Shown here: positions 55,301 through 61,517 of the stretch, piece after piece
How the letters are laid out: each line of letters starts with the position of its first letter
Numbering within the stretch: position 1 is the stretch's first letter
Source of the DNA: Dyadobacter fanqingshengii
GTDB lineage: Bacteria; Bacteroidota; Bacteroidia; Cytophagales; Spirosomataceae
Assembly: GCF_023822005.2 (NCBI RefSeq)
Contig: NZ_CP098806.1
Span: 3,720,001 to 3,784,000, forward strand
Reading direction: 5' to 3'
Length of the DNA: 64,000 nucleotides
The notes under the pieces: model-generated
What the model saw: the letters and a program-made list of their open reading frames with translations, nothing else
Told to the model about the DNA's origin: nothing
Database searches by the model: none
Translations under genes and position numbers: made by a program

Positions 55301-55354
55301 TGAACAAACCAGTACCAATAAAAAAATAGTTTTTGTAAAAATTCTTGCTCTCAT
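52325..55354 (-). CDS. PorU2-like C25 peptidase with T9SS sorting domain (paralogue)
   Basis: This 1009-residue paralogue of the neighbouring gene has a signal peptide ending at VQAQ. LQLWHRGKQVNI and FYGVPNDGKSDELLFRPTSS are near-identical landmarks. The C25 catalytic H656 (TYFGHSA) and C696 (YYNGCDI) are present. A fibronectin-like insert (VSWEVAWKTNSETNNSHFLVERS-type) occurs in the C-terminal third: VEVAWKTNSETNNSHFLVER. The sorting domain VVSPNPSSDFVEIKL closes it. It lacks one beta module present in the sister protein. It lies upstream on the minus strand, with a 75-bp gap containing a terminator, so expression may be independent. Confidence 0.87.
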   Translation of the reverse strand: MRARIFTKTIFLLVLVCSFTTINLKVQAQWSGTYGNDWLAGKYSQPWVKINVGVVSGALTKGVYRVAMTSAKLPNEIKNADKAKLQLWHRGKQVNILKVDNAELLFYGVPNDGKSDELLFRPTSSRANPYYSMYSDESSYFLTVGSANGDRAPEETLSDASSVTLTQHIRTESKNYQLANEYSHATTIPLRPIDQNSFFEDGKTRTGPRLFDSATHPIHTKDATKDFDFTLKSRSGTDKPKVEVLINGRTFFPSNPGDSRNIHIYVGKDAANLREVGMVYIAGFTFGKFNFDLEETDLDANGKGLLGFKTDASPENIQGNTIYDVISLTYYNVTYNQQINMLSAASAEFRFAATSQGVKNKIVIAGAPAGTLKFYDITDIDKPRIINGTAASLVFSRPNANELVLLATNQTPTTVADAKINPVSFTNYNKSDYNYLIISNTTLLDAAEDFRKYRTEQTPGEKYKAPTIFNITDIYNQFNYGEPSPVAIRRFVDYMVSDGNLEKYLLLLGKSITRNDKIVAKELVDEVPTVGFPGSDFLLVEGLGGQPQDVEAIPVGRIPAINNAQARAYLKKVEVYENSTTGLDWRKKVLHVSGGKSLSEVGIHSGNLATAGNAVTGAFGGTIDVRNKTQNGDVIQPLDISAAINSGVGMITYFGHSAPYQTDYNFGYVSDNAKGYTDQNVDAGVGKFAIMYYNGCDILNVFNNQFNETVNVSSSRAQSLDWLLNPKRGAVAVFGNTWAGYNQSCNEYLQELYPIIFGQSDKNRLTIGQILRKTAIETKNNPNPYRLGADENARIASASYSKRQAQMHQTLLLGDPALRILISTEGSMPVDLSYFEAKLVSASSVEVAWKTNSETNNSHFLVERSYNAKNFEQIGYVEGNGDMATESVYKFFDNKPLPGTSYYRLVQVDKVSEGKTEEGKKTLSSIVSVNRPYTNSLVVSPNPSSDFVEIKLDLPVAIKSWNLVDIKGRVVRRNETKLTLDISNLASGEYIVEILTENGDVISRKLVKQ

Positions 55355-55704
55355 AAATCTCCCGTTAGTGTATCCCTTTTAAGTAAATCTGCTATCTAAT
55401 ATATAAGTGTTTTATATATATTTATGTGCACAAAATAAATAATAAAGCTACGATAAGTTGAATAGTAGAACAACTTTTTAGTAAAAATTCTATGGCGCAC
55501 CTAGTAGTTTACGTGACAGCGGGTAGCTGGCCGACTTCGGGATTGACATCGCAGATTTTTGGTACAATTTTTATATCACTATACGAAAGCGAAATTTGTA
55601 GTGCCTGTGTGTGGAAGTAACCCCTCCAAAACTTAGGTATTTGTGACATTTCCTATTTTATTTGTCTTAAATCTATTCACTGTTTAACTAAAACGTATAC
55701 TACT
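55355..55704. other. 350-bp non-coding gap
   Basis: The AT-rich gap lies between the divergent PorU2-like and collagen-like genes. It must hold both promoters. An alternating TA run with TATATATATTTA around 55411-55423 is the only conspicuous structure. No tRNA, recognisable RNA or reading frame with coding character is seen. Confidence 0.5.
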
Positions 55705-56283
55705 ATGCTTAAAAAATTAATGGTGGTCGCCTGGCTTGGTCTGATTGGTCTATCCCTGGGTTGCGACGGAGAGAAGGGCGATGTTGGTCCGGCCGGACCT
55801 GCGGGACCTGCTGGTGCAGTTGGCCCTAAAGGTGACTCTGGCGTTGCAGGAAAAGACGGTATTAGTGCCAAAGAGCTTGTGACAGGACAAGTTGAAAGCA
55901 CAAATGGCGGATATACGCTGGGTAAAAATAATTTAACAGCAGCGGACACTGCAATGTTATCAAAAAGTGTGGTAGTTGTGTTTATCAAGGCTCAGAACCT
56001 ATGGTGGGCAGTGCCGGGAAAAGTTGATTTTGCTGTTGGCAAGTCTACAACCTTCAATTTTATTACGCTTCTGAGAGGCAATCAATTCTTCATTGATATC
56101 AGACCTGTTTCCTGGACTGATGGAGGTGATAAAGCGCCGGAACGTGTGTTTCAAAGCATAAGAGCGGTTATTATACCATCTGAGAAATTCAGACGTAATG
56201 CCGAAGTGGACTGGAACAACTACGAAGAAGTTGTTTCAACGCTGGGACTTACGGATAAGGACATAATCAAGGCGGATCTATAA
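55705..56283 (+). CDS. Collagen-like lipoprotein
   Basis: This 192-residue lipoprotein has a signal ending in lipobox LSLGC. It then has an uninterrupted run of GXY triplets (GEKGDVGPAGPAGPAGAVGP, continuing KGDSGVAGKDG; residues about 22-52), followed by a globular beta domain of unknown fold with Trp-rich core (NLWWAVPGKVDF, DIRPVSWTD). Bacterial collagen-like proteins trimerise through such triplets, so a surface stalk with a trimeric head is likely. No partner genes adjoin it; mqo is next after a terminator. Confidence 0.82.
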   Translation: MLKKLMVVAWLGLIGLSLGCDGEKGDVGPAGPAGPAGAVGPKGDSGVAGKDGISAKELVTGQVESTNGGYTLGKNNLTAADTAMLSKSVVVVFIKAQNLWWAVPGKVDFAVGKSTTFNFITLLRGNQFFIDIRPVSWTDGGDKAPERVFQSIRAVIIPSEKFRRNAEVDWNNYEEVVSTLGLTDKDIIKADL

Positions 56284-56303
56284 GTTCCGATTACCCTGAT
56301 TTT

Positions 56304-56350
56304 TAAGGAAGCATAATGCGTTTAACGTGATTGTGCTTCCTTATTTTTTT
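56304..56350 (+). terminator. Intrinsic terminator after the collagen-like gene
   Basis: A perfect 10-bp stem TAAGGAAGCA/TGCTTCCTTA with a 20-nt loop is followed by a run of T (56344-56350). Confidence 0.75.
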
Positions 56351-56530
56351 ATCCGATTTTAACCCATCCAAGTTTTAATTGCCCGCAATCAAGAACTTGT
56401 AACCAGCCATAACTTTTCTTTTTTAAATTAAACTATTTTCGGGGCAAGATGTGTTAACTACATTGTAGCAATTAATTTATTGTACTATTCCGGGCTAGCT
56501 AGCCCATGTATCATACCATTTTTTTCTCCG

Positions 56531-58057
56531 ATGATTACCAAAAATTCTTCAAAGACGATCTCCCCTGACATTGTTTTGATAGGGGCCGGTATCATGAGTG
56601 CAACTCTTGGAGTTTTGCTTAAAAAATTGAGTCCGTCCATCACAATCTCTATTTTCGAAAGGCTGGACCGGGTTACCGCCGAAAGTTCTGACCCATGGAA
56701 TAATGCAGGAACCGGACATTCTGCTTTCTGCGAATTGAATTACACGCCACAGCTGGAAGACGGCTCGGTAGACACAAAAAAGGCGATTAAAATTGCTGAG
56801 TCCTTCGAAGTTTCAAAAGAATTCTGGTCTTACCTTGTGGAAACCGGCATTATCGATTCCCCTGACGCATTTATCCACAACATCCCACATCTTAGCTTCG
56901 TGTGGGGAAATGATAATGTAGAATACCTTAGGAAACGTTACGACGGTCTTACCAAACATCATCTTTTCAAAGGAATGGAATATACCGAGGACAAAAGCGA
57001 GATCAACTCATGGATTCCTTTGGTTATGGAGGGGCGCGATCCGGAAGAAAAAGTCGCAGCAACGAAAATGGACCTGGGCACGGATGTCAACTTCGGAACG
57101 CTTACCAAATTCATGTTCGAATATCTTGAAAAACAGGAAGGCGTAAATCTTTATCTGAATCATGAAGTGGATGATTTCGAAAAGAAAAAAGATGGCTCTT
57201 GGATCATAGAAGTGAAAGATCGCGCTACCCGAAAAACTTCAAAGGTTCAAACCAAGTTTGTTTTCATCGGAGCAGGTGGCGGATCATTGCCGCTTCTTGA
57301 AAAATCTAATATTCCTGAGGGTAAAGGTTTTGGTGGTTTCCCGGTAAGCGGCCAATGGCTGGTTTGCAACAATCAGGAGGTCATTGAAAAACATCAGGCG
57401 AAAGTCTATGGAAAAGCTTCTGTTGGCTCACCGCCGATGTCGGTGCCGCATTTGGACACACGAATGATTGATGGCAAAAAAGCACTGCTATTTGGGCCTT
57501 ATGCCGGTTTCTCAACTAAATTCCTAAAAAACGGATCATTCCTGGATCTGCCTTTGTCCATTAAGCTAGATAACATCAGACCGATGCTAGCAGCAGGAAT
57601 CCATAACATTCCTTTGACCAAATATCTGATCGACCAGGTAAGACAATCTCCGCAAGATCGGTTGGAGGCTTTGAAAGATTATTTGCCTGAGGCGAAATTG
57701 GAAGACTGGGACCTGGAAATGGCCGGTCAGCGGGTGCAGGTGATTAAAAAAGACAAAAAAGTAGGCGGCGTGCTCGAATTCGGAACGGAGATGGTGACAG
57801 CGGCCGACGGTTCATTGGCAGCATTACTGGGAGCTTCCCCGGGCGCGTCAACGGCTGTTTCGATCATGTTGGAACTTATTCAGAAGTGCTTCAAAGAGGC
57901 AAAATCAGAAGACTGGCAGGCAGAATTTAAAAAGATCATCCCATCATTTGGCAAGTCACTGGCAAAAGACGCAGAGCTGGCCGCGAAGACGCGCGCTTGG
58001 ACGACGGAGGTTTTAGAACTGGGCGCTTCGCATTATTCGGAGGAGTTTAGTGCTTAG
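56531..58057 (+). CDS. mqo: Malate:quinone oxidoreductase
   Basis: This 508-residue membrane-associated FAD enzyme oxidises malate to oxaloacetate and feeds electrons to the quinone pool, replacing or complementing NAD-dependent malate dehydrogenase. The start at 56531 (MITKNSSKTISPDIVLIG) places the FAD motif VLIGAGIMSATLG at about 14-26; the longer frame from 56480 is not supported. Further family blocks: ERLDRVTAESSDPWNNAGTGHSAFCELNYTP, LGTDVNFGTLTKFMFEYL and VFIGAGGGSLPLLEKSNIPEGKGFGGFPVSG, with GPYAGFSTKFLKNGS near the C terminus. It stands alone, bounded by terminators. Confidence 0.97.
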   Translation: MITKNSSKTISPDIVLIGAGIMSATLGVLLKKLSPSITISIFERLDRVTAESSDPWNNAGTGHSAFCELNYTPQLEDGSVDTKKAIKIAESFEVSKEFWSYLVETGIIDSPDAFIHNIPHLSFVWGNDNVEYLRKRYDGLTKHHLFKGMEYTEDKSEINSWIPLVMEGRDPEEKVAATKMDLGTDVNFGTLTKFMFEYLEKQEGVNLYLNHEVDDFEKKKDGSWIIEVKDRATRKTSKVQTKFVFIGAGGGSLPLLEKSNIPEGKGFGGFPVSGQWLVCNNQEVIEKHQAKVYGKASVGSPPMSVPHLDTRMIDGKKALLFGPYAGFSTKFLKNGSFLDLPLSIKLDNIRPMLAAGIHNIPLTKYLIDQVRQSPQDRLEALKDYLPEAKLEDWDLEMAGQRVQVIKKDKKVGGVLEFGTEMVTAADGSLAALLGASPGASTAVSIMLELIQKCFKEAKSEDWQAEFKKIIPSFGKSLAKDAELAAKTRAWTTEVLELGASHYSEEFSA

Positions 58058-58097
58058 CCATGCAGTGTTTTGACTAGTTGATTAATTTATAAATAGC

Positions 58098-58129
58098 AAA
58101 AGCCCTGGATTTAGATTCAGGGCTTTTTT
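58098..58129 (+). terminator. Intrinsic terminator after mqo
   Basis: Stem AAAAGCCCTG pairs with CAGGGCTTTT across a 10-nt loop and is followed by more T residues. Confidence 0.8.
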
Positions 58130-58240
58130 GCATTTGACCGTATACTAACCCTATCTCACCGAAGGCTCATCGGTTTCATTCTTATTAGTCTTTATCGTCC
58201 AAATTGGACTTCCAAATGTTTCACACTATTCACAAAACCG

Positions 58241-59317
58241 ATGAGAAAACTAATAACTCCGCTAGCCATCTCGGCAGCACTTTTATTCGCCAGCCAAAAT
58301 TCGTTCGCGCAAAACGTGGGTATCAACACCCAGCAACCCGATCCAAGCGCCGCTCTTGACATTGTAGGGACAGATAAGGGCTTGCTTATTCCCCGTGTTT
58401 CGCTGCAATCGCTGATAGACAATGTAACGGTTCCCAATCCCGCAAATGCATTGCTGATATACAATACGAATGCAGCAATCGGAAAAGCTGGTTTCTACTA
58501 TAATTCCGGAACGTCCCAAAGTCCCATATGGAGTCCTATTGGAGATCTGGCACTTCCCTATGCAAAAACAGGAAATGGTCCCGGGGCAGCATTTTTCATT
58601 GAAAACACAAACGATGCACCGACATCCTCAGCCATTACAGGCAACAGTGTGGATGCGATCGGGCTACGAGGTGTTTCTCAAAATGGAAGAGGGGTCGTAG
58701 GCTCTGCTATTTCAAACGGAATCGGTGTATTCGCTTCAAGTGCAAATACAAATGGCACAGCGCTTGAAGTAAGCGGACCAGTTAAAATCTCGGGTCCTGG
58801 TCAGTCTCCTGGGAATGGAAAAGTGCTTATGTCGGATGGGAGTGGGAACGCTACTTGGGAGAATATTTCTGGGAATGTTGCTTTTCGGGCGAGTGGAATT
58901 TTGGGAGGCGGAAATCAAATTATACCACTACACTCTGAGATCAAAGTTGCATTTGCAAATGAAGCTTACGATTTAGGATCTAATTACAATAATTCCAATC
59001 AAACTCCTCATAGTACATTTATCGCTCCAAGTGATGGAATATACCATTTTGATGCATCCGTTGGATCTGCCTGTGGAAGTGGTTGCGACTTTAAAACACG
59101 ACTAAACTTAATTTTGACTAGAAACGGATCTTCGTCTATAATCGAACAAACCGGTGCGTATGGAGGAGGTCAAACATTTAATTTCTTATCTGTTGATGTA
59201 GCACTAAATCAAGGTGACTTATTGCATTTGCAACTTATATATGATACCTCAACGACATCCGAAAATATCATTATGCAATCAGGAAATTTTAACGGAAGGC
59301 TAGTAATTCCCGAATAA
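58241..59317 (+). CDS. Secreted phage-tail-fibre-like protein with C-terminal C1q-like domain
   Basis: This 358-residue protein has a signal peptide ending at SFAQ. A segment common in secreted Bacteroidota proteins follows (NVGINTQQPDPSAALDIVGTDKGLLIPRVS), then Gly/Ser/Asn-rich beta repeats (GRGVVGSAISNGIGVFASSANTNG). The C-terminal region of about 130 residues (VAFRASGILGGGNQIIP ... APSDGIYHFDASVG ... LNQGDLLHLQLIYD) has the C1q/TNF-like fold signature and probably trimerises as a binding head. Base composition drops sharply at the start of this C-terminal domain, suggesting it was swapped in. Function is likely surface adhesion. Confidence 0.72.
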   Translation: MRKLITPLAISAALLFASQNSFAQNVGINTQQPDPSAALDIVGTDKGLLIPRVSLQSLIDNVTVPNPANALLIYNTNAAIGKAGFYYNSGTSQSPIWSPIGDLALPYAKTGNGPGAAFFIENTNDAPTSSAITGNSVDAIGLRGVSQNGRGVVGSAISNGIGVFASSANTNGTALEVSGPVKISGPGQSPGNGKVLMSDGSGNATWENISGNVAFRASGILGGGNQIIPLHSEIKVAFANEAYDLGSNYNNSNQTPHSTFIAPSDGIYHFDASVGSACGSGCDFKTRLNLILTRNGSSSIIEQTGAYGGGQTFNFLSVDVALNQGDLLHLQLIYDTSTTSENIIMQSGNFNGRLVIPE

Positions 59318-59407
59318 ATCAATTTCATGCTGTCCGACCTAGGTCATATAATTACCATAAAACGGGAAAAGAATGTATAACGGCTGGCATCCTCTTCTTT
59401 AGATTTC

Positions 59408-60253
59408 TCAAAACGCCAACCCCCTCAAAAACCGCAACCCATCAACCGCAATCGCCTCCTTAGAAGGCTCCACCTGCCTCCAAATCGAGGCGGCCTTTGC
59501 GATGATTTTCACGTCTGGGGTGAATGATTCTATGACGATGTCGCCCTGGTAGTTAATGTTGTCCAAAGCTGCGAAGATGCGGTCCCAGTTGATTTGGTCG
59601 CCGCCGGGGGTTCCGCGGTCGCCGCCGGATGCGTGTAGGAGCGCCAGTTTATTGCCGGCTAGTTTTATGGCGAGTGCGGGGTCTTTTTCTTCAAGGTTCA
59701 TGTGGAAAGAGTCCAGATGCACCATTAATGCTTCGCTTCCAACATCTGCGATCAGTTTGAGGACTTGTTCGCAGGTGTTTATGAAGTCTGTTTCGTAGCG
59801 GTTCAAAGGCTCCAATGCCAATTTTACATTGTGCTGCGCTGCATAATCACCGAGTATTTTCAGATTTTTCACAGCCGCGCGCCATTGCTTTTCCCTTTTG
59901 TCATCGGGATAGAGGTCAGCCCTTCCGACAGACGAATAGATCGGCCCGGCAACAAGCTGGCTTCCTAAAATCGGCGCAATGTCGATTAATGTCTGAATGT
60001 ATTCCAGTGAAGTAACCTGCTCCTTCCGGTTGCCACGCAAGTCGCGTCCGGGACCGGTTGCTGCGCATACCGAGCGGCACTCCAGCTCATTTTCATCGAG
60101 CGCTTTTCTGATATATGCGGCATTAATGTTCGATGGTTCCTCCACCGCGATCTCCACAAAATCAAATCCCCATTCCTTGAACTTCGGAAAAAAGGAAACG
60201 CTTTCATTCGTAAATGGCGAGGAAAACAAATATGTATTAATGCCGAATTTCAT
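59408..60253 (-). CDS. Sugar phosphate isomerase/epimerase (TIM barrel, ketose 3-epimerase-like)
   Basis: This 281-residue enzyme starts at ATG 60253 (MKFGINTYLFSSPFTNES), which fits the family; a longer frame to 60322 is not needed. The xylose-isomerase-like TIM barrel shows the metal-site residues in order: E in LALEPLNRYETDF, D in MVHLDSFHMN, H in LLHASGGDRGTPGGD, E in DIVIESF. This is the pattern of D-psicose/D-tagatose 3-epimerases. It begins 1 bp after the FG-GAP gene and is the third gene of the minus-strand cluster with the HEAT/cytochrome protein. The sugar is unknown. Confidence 0.88.
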   Translation of the reverse strand: MKFGINTYLFSSPFTNESVSFFPKFKEWGFDFVEIAVEEPSNINAAYIRKALDENELECRSVCAATGPGRDLRGNRKEQVTSLEYIQTLIDIAPILGSQLVAGPIYSSVGRADLYPDDKREKQWRAAVKNLKILGDYAAQHNVKLALEPLNRYETDFINTCEQVLKLIADVGSEALMVHLDSFHMNLEEKDPALAIKLAGNKLALLHASGGDRGTPGGDQINWDRIFAALDNINYQGDIVIESFTPDVKIIAKAASIWRQVEPSKEAIAVDGLRFLRGLAF

Positions 60254-60254
60254 A

Positions 60255-61460
60255 CTAGCGACTTTGAGTAAAGATGCGAACGCCTTTTTTATTTCCGGTA
60301 ACGATATCCAGAAGGCCGTCATTGTTCAGGTCTTCCACGGTAACGTGCAAGCCTACGCCCGAATCATTGTCAATTTCGTGCCTGGTCCAGCTTGGAACTT
60401 TTCCCGGCTTGTATTCAAACCAATAAATCACGGCCGGCTCAAATTCGCCCGGGTCATTTCCATGGTGGGCGAAATATCTTTTTCCTGTGATGAAATCCAT
60501 GTTTCCGTCGCCATTAATGTCGGCTAGCGCAAGTCCGTGCGTTTGCGAAAATGTGTTGTCGATGCTATGGTGACGCCAGGTTGCATTGCCTTGTTCATCT
60601 TTGCCCTGCTCATGCCACCAAATGCCGTAATCATGCGCCGACGCACTCAAAACATCGTTCAGGCCGTCGCCGTTGAGGTCCATGACATACATTTGTGAAC
60701 AATCTTTTCCCAGATCGGCGGAATGAAATTTCCAATCCGCATCTTTGGCGACCTCGGCTGGTCCTGCTGCCGGACCTTCCCACCAGCCGTTTCTTACCAA
60801 AACATCTTTCCTACCGTCGCCATTAATGTCGCCATAACCAATGCCGTGCGTGTACATGTGCGTAGCATTGTTTGCATCATTGCTGATCGTAAATTTCTCC
60901 CATTCCGTCTCCCCTTTTTTGGAGGGACAACGGAGCCAGATCACCTTTTTGGCGGTAGGATCATTGCCTAACAAGTCCAGACGACCATCTCCATCAATGT
61001 CCACCAGCATAGGCGACTCATTTCCTACCGAAGAATGGATCACGTGGGTGGGCCAGTAACCGGCTTTTCCTTTTGGGTTTTCGTGCCAAACAGACGCTTT
61101 TCCCGGCCAGTCGATCCGGATCAGGTCAATCCAGCCGTCCTGGTTCACGTCCATGGCGAAATCCAGAAATGAATCGCTATATCCTCCATTAACAATGAAT
61201 GAATCGGGTTTTGCAAGCTCGTGGGCCTTCCAACTGGGTGCTTCAAACCAATAAGCGCCGGCTAAGATGTCCTTTTTGCCATCCTTGTTCACGTCGCCCA
61301 TGGCCGCGCCTTCGGAAATGAATTTTTTAATCAGAACCTGCTTTTTAAATGAGACTGCCCCGCCCTTTTTCTGTTTGGTCTGTGCTTGTGAAGCATAGGC
61401 CGAAAGCAGTAAAACCTGGATCAGGCAAAGCCATTTGAATTGTTTTGCAATTGTTCTCAT
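60255..61460 (-). CDS. Secreted FG-GAP/VCBS-repeat protein
   Basis: This 401-residue exported protein has a signal peptide ending near ASQAQ and at least five FG-GAP calcium loops (GDVNKDGKKDIL, DVNQDGWIDLI, DIDGDGRLDLL, DINGDGRKDVL, DLNNDGLLDIV). It probably forms a seven-bladed propeller. It sits 1 bp from the isomerase gene and downstream of the HEAT/cytochrome gene, so all three are likely one operon. This pattern is shared with planctomycete-style sugar oxidation clusters. It is distinct from, but analogous to, the protein at 38184-39353. Confidence 0.87.
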   Translation of the reverse strand: MRTIAKQFKWLCLIQVLLLSAYASQAQTKQKKGGAVSFKKQVLIKKFISEGAAMGDVNKDGKKDILAGAYWFEAPSWKAHELAKPDSFIVNGGYSDSFLDFAMDVNQDGWIDLIRIDWPGKASVWHENPKGKAGYWPTHVIHSSVGNESPMLVDIDGDGRLDLLGNDPTAKKVIWLRCPSKKGETEWEKFTISNDANNATHMYTHGIGYGDINGDGRKDVLVRNGWWEGPAAGPAEVAKDADWKFHSADLGKDCSQMYVMDLNGDGLNDVLSASAHDYGIWWHEQGKDEQGNATWRHHSIDNTFSQTHGLALADINGDGNMDFITGKRYFAHHGNDPGEFEPAVIYWFEYKPGKVPSWTRHEIDNDSGVGLHVTVEDLNNDGLLDIVTGNKKGVRIFTQSR

Positions 61461-61517
61461 TTACTAAGGATTTAGATTTCTATTATTAAAATGAAAAGGC
61501 CAGCAATTTTACTGCCG

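Noticed and set aside
48930..55354. C25 proteases as replacement leader peptidases for the lasso peptide
   Set aside because: They are exported T9SS-type proteins on the opposite strand with their own promoters, while leader removal is cytoplasmic. Adjacency alone is weak evidence.
56458..56468. Palindrome CTACATTGTAG upstream of mqo
   Set aside because: It is short, AT-rich, single-copy in the regions read, and not aligned with a recognisable promoter; it could be chance.
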